Numbered from the stretch's first letter, positions 33,188-42,926 are shown. The stretch is DNA of 64,000 nucleotides from an uncultured Muribaculaceae bacterium (GCA_910585755.1 CAJUFH010000003.1:1-64000), one strand, 5' to 3'. Translations and numbers: made by a program. The notes: generated by a model not told the origin, from the sequence alone.

Positions 33188-33550
33188 TCATTTGATTTCC
33201 TCCCAGGTGACATCGACGGTCTGCTGCTCGACCTCGATGGTGGCGGAGGAAGTGGTGTCGGAGGGGGTGCCGGGCGCTGGGTCCTCGGGGGGGAGGTTGG
33301 TGAAGCGGACGTAGTCGCCGGCCGAGGGGTCGATTTTCTTCTTGCGGGGGCGCGGGGCGCTCCATCCCCCTTTCGAACGGCGCCCGCGGGGCTGTTCGTC
33401 ATCGCCGGAGGGAGCGCCGGCGGCGGTGAAACCGTTGCGGCGGAGAAAATCCTCCATCGCTTTCTGAGGGTCGCGGTAAGCCTTGTAAACGCGCCAGGCC
33501 GGGCGCAATATGAAGTAAATAAGTATAAGGGCTACAATTATCCAGATCAT
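33188..33550 (-). CDS. DUF4834 family small membrane protein
   Basis: 120 residues: one N-terminal membrane segment (MIWIIVALILIYFILRPAWR), a charged, Arg/Gly/Pro-rich middle (RGRRSKGGWSAPRPRKKKI) and a C-terminal acidic end VDVTWEEIK. This layout and the place directly after pssA are characteristic of DUF4834 in Bacteroidales; function unknown, but the constant linkage suggests a role around phospholipid synthesis. Start at 33550 by the membrane segment; the longer frame from 33664 overlaps pssA. Confidence 0.82.
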   Translation of the reverse strand: MIWIIVALILIYFILRPAWRVYKAYRDPQKAMEDFLRRNGFTAAGAPSGDDEQPRGRRSKGGWSAPRPRKKKIDPSAGDYVRFTNLPPEDPAPGTPSDTTSSATIEVEQQTVDVTWEEIK

Positions 33551-33581
33551 AGAGAGGGTGTTAGTTGGAGCCGCGATGGGG

Positions 33582-34301
33582 TCAGCGGTTAGGCGTGACG
33601 GCGGCCAGGAGGATGTAGAGGATGATGGCGGGGGCGAAGCCTGCCACTCCGAACCATATAACAAACGCCAGGCACCCGAGGATTAACAGGTAGCGCGTAA
33701 GATTCGCCGCGAGGCTGAAATTCTTCAGCTTAAGCGAGAACATCCTCATCGGGGCCACCATCATCAGGGCCGCGGCCGCGATCAGGGCGCACCACAGCAG
33801 CTCCGCAAGCCATTGCGGACCGAAAGCCGCGAGTCCGGGATTTTCCGCGAGCCACGCGGTCGCGCCGATCCAGAAGATAGCCTCGGCGGGGATGGGGAGG
33901 CCGCGGAAAACTGTTGTCTGCGAATCGTCGATATTGAACTTCGCCAGGCGCAACTGCCCCATCACGGGTATCAGAATCGCGGCGTAGGGGAGCCAGGAGG
34001 ATTCGCCGTAGGCCTGCAGGAGGTTGAAGAGGAGCATGGCGGGGGCCACTCCGAAACTTACCAGGTCGGAGAGGGAGTCGAGTTCCTTCCCCATCGCCGA
34101 ATAGGCTTTCAGCAGCCGGGCCGACAGGCCGTCGCAGAAGTCGAACACGGCGGCAGCGCCGATGCAGATCCAGACCCACTGGTAGCCTTGCAGGGAGCCG
34201 AACCAGTCGAAGGGATGGAAGGCGAAGGTAATCGCCAGCACGCCGCTGATGAGGTTGCAGCAGGTGATGGTGTTGGGTATGGAGCGGGTGATTACGTTCA
34301 T
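33582..34301 (-). CDS. pssA: CDP-diacylglycerol-serine O-phosphatidyltransferase
   Basis: Joins serine to CDP-diacylglycerol to make phosphatidylserine, the step before phosphatidylethanolamine. 239-residue membrane protein with about six to eight hydrophobic segments. The CDP-alcohol phosphotransferase signature D-G-x2-A-R-x8-G-x3-D-x3-D is complete in CDGLSARLLKAYSAMGKELD then SLSDL. Overlaps the end of psd by 4 bases, so the two enzymes of the pathway are made from one message, followed by DUF4834. Confidence 0.95.
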   Translation of the reverse strand: MNVITRSIPNTITCCNLISGVLAITFAFHPFDWFGSLQGYQWVWICIGAAAVFDFCDGLSARLLKAYSAMGKELDSLSDLVSFGVAPAMLLFNLLQAYGESSWLPYAAILIPVMGQLRLAKFNIDDSQTTVFRGLPIPAEAIFWIGATAWLAENPGLAAFGPQWLAELLWCALIAAAALMMVAPMRMFSLKLKNFSLAANLTRYLLILGCLAFVIWFGVAGFAPAIILYILLAAVTPNR

Positions 34302-34990
34302 TTTGTTTCAGAGGCTTCGGGGCGAAGCAGGCCGACCTGGGTAATGCCGCCCACGGTCGGGTCGCCGATTTTAACGAAAATCTCGGTCGAGAGGGGGAGG
34401 TAGAGGTCGATTCGGGAGCCGAGCTTGATGAAGCCCATATGGTCCTCGATCGAGGCCTCGACGCCGGGGTGGGCGTAGGTCACGATGCGGCGGGCCATTG
34501 CCCCGGCAACCTGGCGCATGAGCACCAGTTGCCCTTCCGGCGTACGGATGACGACGGTCGAGCGCTCGTTCTCGGTGCTCGATTTGGGGAGGTAGGCGGC
34601 ACGGCAGCGCCCGTTGTGGTGCTTGGAATATATCACCTCGCCGTCGACGGGGAACCAGTTGGCGTGGACGTTCAGCGGCGACATGAACACAGAGAGCTGT
34701 ATGCAGCGGCATTTGAGGTACTCCCCCTCGTAGGTCTCCTCCAGGGCTACCACCTTGCCGTCGGCGGCCGACACCACGGCGTTAACCGGGTTGCCGGGGA
34801 AATGGCGGCGGGGGGAGCGGTAGAAGTTCACAACCAGAAGGAAGAGCACAACCGACACCAGGCTGACGGCAGCGGCAATCCACCGAAGGGGCTCCGGCAG
34901 CCACGCCCACAGGGGAATGTTGACGAGCAGCAGCCCGGCGGCAAGGACTGTCAGCACATGGGTGCCTTCGCGGTGTATCTTTACTCTCAT
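34298..34990 (-). CDS. psd: Phosphatidylserine decarboxylase family protein
   Basis: Decarboxylates phosphatidylserine to phosphatidylethanolamine, the main phospholipid of the phylum. 230 residues with two N-terminal membrane segments (about 12-50). Catalytic features: conserved VSAADGKVV, FMSPLNVHANWFPVDG, and the self-cleavage site in FIKLGSRIDLYLP, where the Ser of LGS becomes the pyruvoyl group; the short PSD-A-like form ends soon after this. First gene of psd-pssA-DUF4834. Confidence 0.93.
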   Translation of the reverse strand: MRVKIHREGTHVLTVLAAGLLLVNIPLWAWLPEPLRWIAAAVSLVSVVLFLLVVNFYRSPRRHFPGNPVNAVVSAADGKVVALEETYEGEYLKCRCIQLSVFMSPLNVHANWFPVDGEVIYSKHHNGRCRAAYLPKSSTENERSTVVIRTPEGQLVLMRQVAGAMARRIVTYAHPGVEASIEDHMGFIKLGSRIDLYLPLSTEIFVKIGDPTVGGITQVGLLRPEASETK

Positions 34991-35116
34991 TTCAGTTCGT
35001 TATACTCGGTTTCTGAGGTTAGCGGTTATCAGGAAAGGGGCGGCAGCGCGGGGCTGTCTCCTCATATTTTGAAGCCGAAACGGGGGAAAACCGCCGCTGA
35101 CTTCGCATCCAAAACA

Positions 35117-35124
35117 CAAAGGTA
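35117..35124 (-). promoter_or_regulatory. Candidate -7 box of the psd operon
   Basis: TACCTTTG on the minus strand, about 126 bases before the psd ATG. -33 uncertain. The 324-base gap 34991-35314 between psd and the peptide cluster otherwise shows nothing I can support; it marks a sharp change in base composition. Confidence 0.4.
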
Positions 35125-35314
35125 ATAACAAATTTTCGATTTAACATATTAACTCCTTGATTTTTCTGCTCCGCGCCCCTTTTTGCGCCTTTTCGCACCT
35201 GAAACCAATCCAAATGCGCAAGATAACAACGGCAGCCGCACATGCAGATTTATTACACATGGATATCATTATGCTAAAATCGGGAATCTATTTTTCCCGC
35301 TGCTCCATCTCTAA

Positions 35315-37348
35315 TCAAAGGCTGTCTATAAACACCTGGGTTCCGTCCACATAAAAAAACGGGAGTTCTTCTTTCCCTTCGGTCAGATTTCTAAGCCAGT
35401 ATAATGTGCTTGCCGGGACGTTATCAAACTCAATGTAATTGTACTGCGCTTGTTTTGAAGAATGGCGAATCCATGCACCATCCCGATAATAATATAGCTC
35501 ATACACATCGCCTTCTACTATTCCGTTGTTTGAGTTCTGAGGCAGCAACTGAACCCCTGTCACCACCACTGACGAGCCAAAATCCACACCGATCCACGGA
35601 GATTCGCTGAACGTCATGGAATCGCCGTCATATGACAATCTTGAAGTAGCGTCGCAGAACAATGGCGTGCCTTTTACCTCATAAAACTCGGGCGCGTTTC
35701 TTACCGAGTCAGACAAAGAAAGAATTGGCAGCGGGAGAGCTGGCGTGCCTGATTTTCCCAAGTTAGAAAGCCACTGATGCTCTGCCACATACAAAGGTGT
35801 TTGATCCTTACTGATAATGCGATAAAACCTGTAAGGCTTTAGATTGCGGAATGTAAACCGCTGCATATATGGAGAAAGTCCATCACAAAATGTGAATAAA
35901 GTATCTCCCCTTTCAGATAAGGAATTAGACGCAACAATTATGGCTTCCTTAAAGTCTTTAAGATATTTTTTTATATGGTCCTTCACCGGATACTTTCTCG
36001 TCAATGTCAATTTTACCGAGTCATAACCCGATGATTTTTTTATGGGGTATTCAACTTTATAAGATTTCTTACCTCCACAGCTAACTCGTCTTATAATTAG
36101 TGGCCTCAAGCAAGGAATGTATTTGCCGCTGTCGCGGTCGAAAAACGTTGGGAAAAACAAATGATTTATCGGAACCTTACAAAACACATATGACTTTGAT
36201 TTTGCATCATACAGGCCACACGCCACCGGATTGACACAATTCGATTTGCTTTTATTGAAAACCGACAAAAAAATTGCCTCCTGATTCTCAATAATCCGGT
36301 TCACTGGGATGCGCAAAGTGACTGTTTCCAAATAGCTGTCCGTCACATCTTTAATCGTTGGGGAATTTAGGACATGGGGGATAGACTCTTTATCTCTCAA
36401 TTTAAAATAAGGCGCATCATGGTTCACGCCAAAGCACATTTGGTATATCTTAGGCGCATGCTTTATTCTCTCAGTATCTTGTGTAATATCAATAAATGGA
36501 GGCGAGAACGGGATATGGCGGCAGCTATCGCCATATGTTACGCACCACGTATGCCCTAAGTCACTATTATTCCATTGCGGAGTAAAGTTTATACTTACAG
36601 GTATGCCCAATGCTCTTAAAATATCACCTGTGTATGCGCTTAGAATATTGCAATCATATTTCTTTATCGGCATAAATGGAGTATATATACCCCAGTTCTG
36701 GTGGTCAGAAGCCTTGTGTAACAGCCGTATAAATCTCGCCCTGAACCGAAAACCATACAGAATGTCCTTCACGTCCTTTGTCTCCCCGTTACCTATGATT
36801 GGCTCATAAAAGACTTGCGACAGCTCCTTTTTCCCCATATACACAGGCTCCTGGATACTTCTATAAGGTAATATGTATTCCAAGAACTCCTCCCAACTTA
36901 GATTCCTACAATAGGGCGAAGTTCGCCATATGCCAAAAGAATACTCGATATTATCCCTTATGAACTTTGGGGAGAGTACTGCGATATCCGAACCGACATT
37001 TTTGACAACGATTGGAGGCGGCAACTTTCCGACACGAGCAGCAGCATTATGCTTGTCGGTCTCATTTATCGTGTCGATGCGCTGTCTCAGATATACCGAC
37101 ATATACTCTTCCCAATCTTTCGACTGTTCTATCACAGAGTCACTAATGTGGTACAGCATATTGGCAATCAAGAAAGAGGCTGCCTTATATTTCAAAGTAT
37201 CTGACTGCCTGTATGACTCAAGAAGTTCGATATACCCACTTGCATTACCGCCACTTTCTGCAATCGCTTTTTCTACGTCAACATCATAGCGTTGACAAGA
37301 AAGAACGGGAAGCACACATAATAATATCAATAGCGTTCTACAATTCAT
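35315..37348 (-). CDS. Transglutaminase-like lipoprotein with discoidin-like C-terminal domain
   Basis: 677 residues. Signal peptide with lipobox PVLSC, C18 anchored. A transglutaminase-like core at about 190-300 has C233 in KYDCNILSAYTGDILRALGI and H266 in DLGHTWCV; the RALGIPV stretch between them is typical of transglutaminase-like folds. The end (about 560-677: WIGVDFGSSVVVTGVQLLPQ, then DVYELYYYRDGAWIRH) resembles an F5/8 type C or discoidin-like beta sandwich. It could cross-link, hydrolyse or bind peptides at the cell surface. Last gene of the RiPP-like operon, start overlapping the previous gene's stop. Several in-frame ATGs within 12 bases make the exact start uncertain. Role is inference. 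Confidence 0.72.
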   Translation of the reverse strand: MNCRTLLILLCVLPVLSCQRYDVDVEKAIAESGGNASGYIELLESYRQSDTLKYKAASFLIANMLYHISDSVIEQSKDWEEYMSVYLRQRIDTINETDKHNAAARVGKLPPPIVVKNVGSDIAVLSPKFIRDNIEYSFGIWRTSPYCRNLSWEEFLEYILPYRSIQEPVYMGKKELSQVFYEPIIGNGETKDVKDILYGFRFRARFIRLLHKASDHQNWGIYTPFMPIKKYDCNILSAYTGDILRALGIPVSINFTPQWNNSDLGHTWCVTYGDSCRHIPFSPPFIDITQDTERIKHAPKIYQMCFGVNHDAPYFKLRDKESIPHVLNSPTIKDVTDSYLETVTLRIPVNRIIENQEAIFLSVFNKSKSNCVNPVACGLYDAKSKSYVFCKVPINHLFFPTFFDRDSGKYIPCLRPLIIRRVSCGGKKSYKVEYPIKKSSGYDSVKLTLTRKYPVKDHIKKYLKDFKEAIIVASNSLSERGDTLFTFCDGLSPYMQRFTFRNLKPYRFYRIISKDQTPLYVAEHQWLSNLGKSGTPALPLPILSLSDSVRNAPEFYEVKGTPLFCDATSRLSYDGDSMTFSESPWIGVDFGSSVVVTGVQLLPQNSNNGIVEGDVYELYYYRDGAWIRHSSKQAQYNYIEFDNVPASTLYWLRNLTEGKEELPFFYVDGTQVFIDSL

Positions 37349-39224
37349 ACCCATACCATTTAAAAAACCTATCTCGGTACATAGATTTAACTTCATCGTA
37401 TATCGTCGAAGGCTCAAACATATTACAGTCCGATGTTATCAAATTGGAGTATACCCTATATTTAATATATGCAAACTTCTCTTCATCGCCCAAGAGTAGC
37501 CATGGCGTACTTAAATTCGGAGCGAGCGATACCGCTTGCCTAAGAAATGCATCCGCTTTCTGATGATTATAGTATTTTAATATGTAACCATAGCGCGCGA
37601 TTGCTTTCGGTGTCATTTCAACTTGAGTTTCATAAATCAGTTTAAGTTTTAACCGCTCTCCGAAGGATGGATCGCATCGAACAATATTCAATATGACATC
37701 TGAATGGATCAATGGGGGATGCATTGTTATAGCTTCCGCAATTTCAACTAATGCGGCATCCTTACGTCCATCGTGGTAGAGGCTGTTCCCATACATAACG
37801 CGAACAAACGGATTATCGCGTAGAGGCGGACGGCATGAATCTAATGAAATCTTGCCGGAGGCTGCCAATAAAACAGCCGGATACAAATCATCCGAATTTC
37901 TCTCGTAAACCGTTTCAAGTTTTTGTCCTTCTGTCAAACAGGAAAAACGATACAGTTCAATATGCCATAAAACCAATGCCATTATCCCAATAAAAAATAA
38001 TGATTTGACAGATAGACAAAACGAGCTCTTCCACTTTATTAATGATGTAGTCGCTTTATTAGAAACAGCCGAATTGTACCCGCCTATAATAGAAACCAAA
38101 AGGACACAAGCCGGGAACGAGGACATTAAAAAACCTTGTGTACATTCTTTTATAACACAGAATACAATCAACGAGATAACAATCGACGACCCGCGCGTTT
38201 TCATACTCCCGACAGCCATACGCAGTAACATAAAAACAATAACGAGGCAAAATCCTGTACCGATTAAGCCGACCTCGATTAACGATTGTGAGAGCAGATT
38301 AGGGGCACTATTTGTAAATGTTTCGGCATTATAATGTTCGGCAACCATTGAGTAGGAGCCCGGACCATTTCCATACAGCAAACTTGCGCCATATGACAAA
38401 GACGGCAAATCAGTTCTCCAATGATAACTCGCACTATTGGAATAATGCATTAAACTGTCAGCAAACAATCTGATTTCCGGCAATAATAAAAAGCAACCAG
38501 CACATGAACTAATCAATACCCCAACTTTAGCCTTCGTTCCACACTCCTTTTTCCCGGTTATGAAGAGGCATATGACAAAACAAGCATAAGCGAGATACGT
38601 CCCCTTGGAAAACGTCGTTATCACCGCGCATGTCAACAGAATTAATAGCATAAATGGGTCTTTGCGGGAAAACAGGGCCACGCAGCTCAGCTCAACAGCT
38701 ATTAGTCCAAGACAATTATTAGGATATCCCCACGGCGTATTCATAAAACGAAAATCAAAGCTATCGCTAAATCCGATCTCTCCAAGTTGATACCTTCTAA
38801 TGACAAAGCTAATAACTGACCATCCCAGGAATATTATAGCCACCCAGTAGATCTGCGTCGTTAAACGTTCAACAAGCATACTATTGAGACACAATTTGCG
38901 GGATAACAGATAAGAAACGCCCAACAGCGAATATTGAACAATCATCTCTGACCTCTTAACCGGGGCGACCGAGAAACCTATCATCGCTCGAACTACAAGA
39001 TACAGACAGAAGCCAACAATAATATAGTCACATACATCCAAGCGTACAATTTTATCCGGGAGAAGAGCGATAGCAATTGCCATAATTGCCAGCAGCACAA
39101 GATAGCTCGTACTTTGTAGTAGTACAATCATAATAATTGCTGCGGTAATGAGACCTGCGACAATTAAATCCCTATTGTGCTTGTTCGTTGATTTTTTGAC
39201 TGCGTCTGTATCAATTAAGCGCAT
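37338..39224 (-). CDS. O-antigen-ligase-like membrane protein with helical repeat tail
   Basis: 628 residues. The first ~420 carry about 12 hydrophobic segments in the Wzy/O-antigen ligase pattern, with FMNTPWGYPNNCLGLIAVEL near the middle and a periplasmic loop containing YHWRTDLPSLSYGASLLYGN GPGSY-like sequence, then helices. The last ~180 residues are soluble and repeat-like (ALVEIAEAITMHPPLIHSDV; ADAFLRQAVSLAPNLSTPWL), probably TPR. Such enzymes transfer lipid-linked sugars, so glycosylation of the peptide or of an envelope partner is possible. Overlaps the M50 gene by 14 bases. Function in this operon is inference. Confidence 0.72.
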   Translation of the reverse strand: MRLIDTDAVKKSTNKHNRDLIVAGLITAAIIMIVLLQSTSYLVLLAIMAIAIALLPDKIVRLDVCDYIIVGFCLYLVVRAMIGFSVAPVKRSEMIVQYSLLGVSYLLSRKLCLNSMLVERLTTQIYWVAIIFLGWSVISFVIRRYQLGEIGFSDSFDFRFMNTPWGYPNNCLGLIAVELSCVALFSRKDPFMLLILLTCAVITTFSKGTYLAYACFVICLFITGKKECGTKAKVGVLISSCAGCFLLLPEIRLFADSLMHYSNSASYHWRTDLPSLSYGASLLYGNGPGSYSMVAEHYNAETFTNSAPNLLSQSLIEVGLIGTGFCLVIVFMLLRMAVGSMKTRGSSIVISLIVFCVIKECTQGFLMSSFPACVLLVSIIGGYNSAVSNKATTSLIKWKSSFCLSVKSLFFIGIMALVLWHIELYRFSCLTEGQKLETVYERNSDDLYPAVLLAASGKISLDSCRPPLRDNPFVRVMYGNSLYHDGRKDAALVEIAEAITMHPPLIHSDVILNIVRCDPSFGERLKLKLIYETQVEMTPKAIARYGYILKYYNHQKADAFLRQAVSLAPNLSTPWLLLGDEEKFAYIKYRVYSNLITSDCNMFEPSTIYDEVKSMYRDRFFKWYGYEL

Positions 39225-40425
39225 TGTCTCTTCGGTTAACTCTAAAGCGAATCGCCTTAATCATTATCCACCCTATGTATATAAGTGTCATAACAAAGAT
39301 TGAGTAGGACAACACGTTCTTCACTATCGCAAACGGAGGAGTCACATAGTTGGCCATATAAGAAAACAGCAATCTGACATCAGAAATATAATTGCTTCCG
39401 CTACTATATAGCACATATGGTATCACATAGAAGAAATAGAATAGCAGAAAAGCAATGGAAAGTACGGAGTAGCCAATGAAGAAGTATTTACGCATCGGTG
39501 ACAACCCACTAATCAGAGAGTGTCTTTGCGATTCAAGTTTTGAGCGGCCAAAACATTGTTTGAGCCAATTATAGGTTTCATTCCTCAAATTTGGCACATC
39601 CAATGCGTCTGTCGCTATCCAATACCCATCAAATTTCAGAAATGGATTTAATGTGACTATAAAGCCGAGATTAGTTGCAAGTATTAAAAAACGCGCGACC
39701 TCGTCTCGGGTTATAAAATAATAACATAGTACTGCGATTAGAAAGAAACATTGAAAATAAACGCCTGCGATATTCACTATATGCCGCCGCGATGTTGGCA
39801 ATTGCCAAATTCTCGTAACATCAGTGTATAGCAGAGGGAAATTTAAGTATATACCAAATCCAATCTCTCCGGGAGAAATGCCGAAATTAGTGCATGCTGT
39901 CGCATGCCCAAGTTCGTGAATAAACGACGATAATAAGACGAACGCCATAATTACAGCGATTCCCTCTATACCAACTCTTCCGCTAAAATTCAGCAAATCT
40001 TCAGGTTGCGAGAAATATAATATCTCCAAAGCAACAGTGGCTATTAACGTAAGTATGATGACATATCTATTAAAAAGCGGCTTAAGACGTTCTGCCATCG
40101 CACCAACTATTCTCGGAGGGACAATCGAGCGTCTGAAAATGAATCCCGGATTATTGTCTTTACGCGGAATCGGCGCTAACAACGGGTCTATGACCTTATC
40201 TATGGCAGTGCTAATCTGACTCTCGGTATAACCGCCATTAATCTCCTTAAAAGCGCTGACAGCGTCCGCCCGCTTATCGGCCTCTTGGAGGCATCTAAGC
40301 AACGTAACCACTTGGCTGCTTACCTTAAAAAAACGGCCGCGACAAGATACGACCCAATGGCTGGCTCTGTCAGAATCTCCCGAGAGGTTCTCCCTATGGA
40401 TGGTGATGCATTTATAACGTTCCAC
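39211..40425 (-). CDS. M50-type membrane metalloprotease with PqqD-like N-terminal domain
   Basis: 404 residues. Residues about 1-90 are a small winged-helix-like domain similar to PqqD-type peptide-binding modules (SHWVVSCRGRFFKVSSQVVT). The rest is a polytopic site-2 protease: zinc motif HELGH (H170, E171, H174) and the second motif NPFLKFDGYW (260-269, with D266), both intact. Proteins combining such a domain with an M50 core occur in peptide-modification loci such as the yyd operon (YydH). Expected to cut the modified precursor in the membrane. One-base overlap with the barrel gene. Confidence 0.85.
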   Translation of the reverse strand: MERYKCITIHRENLSGDSDRASHWVVSCRGRFFKVSSQVVTLLRCLQEADKRADAVSAFKEINGGYTESQISTAIDKVIDPLLAPIPRKDNNPGFIFRRSIVPPRIVGAMAERLKPLFNRYVIILTLIATVALEILYFSQPEDLLNFSGRVGIEGIAVIMAFVLLSSFIHELGHATACTNFGISPGEIGFGIYLNFPLLYTDVTRIWQLPTSRRHIVNIAGVYFQCFFLIAVLCYYFITRDEVARFLILATNLGFIVTLNPFLKFDGYWIATDALDVPNLRNETYNWLKQCFGRSKLESQRHSLISGLSPMRKYFFIGYSVLSIAFLLFYFFYVIPYVLYSSGSNYISDVRLLFSYMANYVTPPFAIVKNVLSYSIFVMTLIYIGWIMIKAIRFRVNRRDNALN

Positions 40426-42737
40426 TATCTTGCCTTAATTAGCGCGTTTTCCAACTTGTTTTCGACGGGCTTCATGTCTTCTTTTTTGATGCTCTTGCCA
40501 AAGTCGAAGGTGTATGCGGCCTTTATGAACCCGTGGCGGCTCGCGGTTCTCGAAATAAGCGTGTTGTCGTATTTATAAACGGGATTAAACGACGTGAATC
40601 TGTAATCCGCTTTTTTTGTGAACAGATTTTCCATACCGGCCTCAAATCGCCAGTGGCTGATTGCATAAGATACGGAGAGTCCGTATTTCCATGGAGTCGT
40701 CACTTTTGCCAAATCCACCCCCATCATAACCTGGGGAGTAGACATCAAAATATTCGCGCTGAAATTACCGAAATAATAAGTTCCATTAAACTTCCCTTCC
40801 CAACTCTCTGCCTTAACATTCTGATACCCGCGGTATGAATACCTGTTATATCCACCGCTAATCTGAAGGTTCAAGGCCTGGAGCGGACGATATGTAAACG
40901 ATAGGTTTGTATTTAGATAGTGGGAATTTTCATCTGTACGCCAACTTTCAACTATTCTGTCCTCCTCTGCTGAAAAGCAGCTTACGGGGAGTCTGTGGTT
41001 ATACTGGTACTGAGCCATTACCTGTATTCCCAACTTCCCGGTATTATATGCGTAAACAAGCAGTCCCTGATAAAGTTTCGTATTGTCGATGTCTGGGTTG
41101 CCCCTTATGATATGCAACGCATTCACCGCTTGCTCGGCGGTAGACAGACTTGCGAGATTCGGAAAAGAATTACCGATATTACAAGAGGCCATTATGAACT
41201 GTCGGTCTGTGAGTGCGGTGGTCGCTCTGAGGTTCAGACGCGGAGCGAACAATTTTATAGCATCCCTGCCATGTTGACGATACTGTAACGCCGAAATCCC
41301 CGGCTGGAACATAAGCCGTGTTCTCTTCCCGATAGGATGGACATATTGCGCGAACAACAGTTCTTCGTTGCTCCATAGGGACGAACGAGAAATGTTGGTA
41401 CCTCTATAATCGGCGCGGCTGTCTTTGAATAAGTCTATGAATTTGACAGAAATTGAATTGCCCCGCTTGAATGTCACGCCATACGCCAGCGTTATGTCAG
41501 CATCCCAGCGGTGCTCGACGGAGCTGTTTGAAATTTGCGTCAGTTCGTTTTCTATCCCCTCTTCTTTCAAGAAGTATGAATAATTGTTTTTCGTATACGC
41601 CCCCTGCATTGTAACCTCAAAAAAATGACGACCGGGAAAATTGAACCTGCCGTGAAGCCTGGCATTTCCTTTTTGTCCTCGGCTCTTTGTTTCTGTGCGC
41701 CGCTTCGACTGCCAGCCAGCGCCAGATTCGTTAGAATAACCGATATTTTCGGTCACACGTCGAAAAGGAGCATTGTCGCGGTTAAAAAAAGCAGAAGCCT
41801 GAAGCTTGCGCTTTTTGTTGATGTTTGTAATATCGACTTGGGCATATTCCTTGTCGTTCCTGACGCGGGCGTTCCCGGTTCGCGTATTCTGCCTGATAAC
41901 ATCGCCTGCCAAATGATAGGCAGCCGTCCAGTCTGTACGGTCGGCATCGTGTTCGGCCAAGCCATATCCGCCATATATCTGAAATGTGGTATTCTTGTGC
42001 GATATTCTGCTTGCGACATTGTAAGTCCCGTCAAGATAACCAATTGTTTGCTCACCATTCACTTCGGCATAACCTCCTGTCTCGCGCACAATAAAATTCA
42101 CCACCGCGTTTTCTCCGGCATATTGTCCTGAAGGAGCATCGTAATATTCCACACGCACTACATCCTTTGCCCGAATCGCCTTGACTTCGCGCTGGGATGC
42201 CTTTATTCCGTTAATGTATAAAGCGGCGTTGCCAAACAAGGCCGAAACCTCGCCCGATTCCTTATCTACCGTGACGCCGGGAATCATCAGACTGTTCAGC
42301 AAGTCATACCCTCCAAAAGAATGTCGTTTTTGATCAATTCCGGGTATGGCGACTAAATGTCCTTTTTCATTCCTTATAATTGGCTGCCCCACAACTACGA
42401 CCTCTTTCAAAGCATAGGCAGCCTCCATCATTACGACGTCAACAGAAAGTCGCTCGCTTCCGGAAAAACTCACACTTTTGGCAATCGGCTCAAAGCCCAC
42501 GGAAGAAAAGCATATAATTCCATTTTCCTCCGCGATTCCGTTTAGGGCGTATCTGCCGATGGAATCGGTTACCGTTGATTTTACAAAGCTGGAGTCCTGC
42601 TTCAAAAACCTTACGGCAACAAAATCCAGTGGGAAATTTTCAGAATCGCACACACGACCATTCAGTGAGTTTTGCGCTAGGCAAAACCCACTGAACGCCA
42701 GTGTGGCAGTCGCCATGATGAGTTTACATAAACTCAC
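40425..42737 (-). CDS. Outer membrane beta-barrel protein with carboxypeptidase-regulatory-like and plug domains
   Basis: About 770 residues from a GTG at 42737. The N-terminus read from there, MSLCKLIMATATLAFSGFCL, then AQ, is a good signal peptide; the ATG at 42716 gives a poorer one and an upstream ATG at 42809 would add residues read in another frame of the peptide gene. Next come a carboxypeptidase-regulatory-like domain (LNGRVCDSENFPLDFVAVRF), the segment ALKEVVVVGQPIIRNEKGHL, a plug-like region (GGYDLLNSLMIPGVTVDKES) and a large barrel. It matches the TonB-dependent-receptor-like OMP barrel type. Could export the peptide or take up its metal or target complex. Overlaps the precursor's stop by 14 bases. 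Confidence 0.78.
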   Translation of the reverse strand: MSLCKLIMATATLAFSGFCLAQNSLNGRVCDSENFPLDFVAVRFLKQDSSFVKSTVTDSIGRYALNGIAEENGIICFSSVGFEPIAKSVSFSGSERLSVDVVMMEAAYALKEVVVVGQPIIRNEKGHLVAIPGIDQKRHSFGGYDLLNSLMIPGVTVDKESGEVSALFGNAALYINGIKASQREVKAIRAKDVVRVEYYDAPSGQYAGENAVVNFIVRETGGYAEVNGEQTIGYLDGTYNVASRISHKNTTFQIYGGYGLAEHDADRTDWTAAYHLAGDVIRQNTRTGNARVRNDKEYAQVDITNINKKRKLQASAFFNRDNAPFRRVTENIGYSNESGAGWQSKRRTETKSRGQKGNARLHGRFNFPGRHFFEVTMQGAYTKNNYSYFLKEEGIENELTQISNSSVEHRWDADITLAYGVTFKRGNSISVKFIDLFKDSRADYRGTNISRSSLWSNEELLFAQYVHPIGKRTRLMFQPGISALQYRQHGRDAIKLFAPRLNLRATTALTDRQFIMASCNIGNSFPNLASLSTAEQAVNALHIIRGNPDIDNTKLYQGLLVYAYNTGKLGIQVMAQYQYNHRLPVSCFSAEEDRIVESWRTDENSHYLNTNLSFTYRPLQALNLQISGGYNRYSYRGYQNVKAESWEGKFNGTYYFGNFSANILMSTPQVMMGVDLAKVTTPWKYGLSVSYAISHWRFEAGMENLFTKKADYRFTSFNPVYKYDNTLISRTASRHGFIKAAYTFDFGKSIKKEDMKPVENKLENALIKAR

Positions 42738-42924
42738 CGCAAACGAAACAGATTGTGCATTGGAAACAATCCGTCGACAGTTGCATCGCAGAGTCCGCAG
42801 CCGTTCCAAGAGCGATTGGATCGGTTTCCAAACGTTCTTCGAGTTCGGTGACGGAAAATTCTGTTAGAGTCTCATTGTTAAGAGACTTCATTTCTTGTTC
42901 TATTTTTGTTTCTTTCTCCTTCAT
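42724..42924 (-). CDS. RiPP precursor peptide with CxxCxxCxxC core
   Basis: 66 residues (55 if started at the second Met, MKSLNNETLTEFSV). The first ~50 residues are charged and helical like a leader (LTEFSVTELEERLETDPIAL); the C-terminal part is a cluster of four Cys with exactly two residues between each, C53, C56, C59, C62, in TDCFQCTICFVCGEFM, with no other Cys in the protein. This contrast of acidic leader and Cys-rich core next to a radical SAM/SPASM gene (2-base gap) is what a sactipeptide or ranthipeptide precursor looks like. A metal-binding peptide is the alternative. No known family was recognised. The gene itself is certain only as an open frame with tight operon context. Confidence 0.75.
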   Translation of the reverse strand: MKEKETKIEQEMKSLNNETLTEFSVTELEERLETDPIALGTAADSAMQLSTDCFQCTICFVCGEFM

Positions 42925-42926
42925 AT

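Noticed and set aside
35125..35314. Small plus-strand frame (65 codons) between psd and the peptide operon
   Set aside because: No family, no ribosome-binding or promoter context, and it runs into the opposite gene's 3' end.
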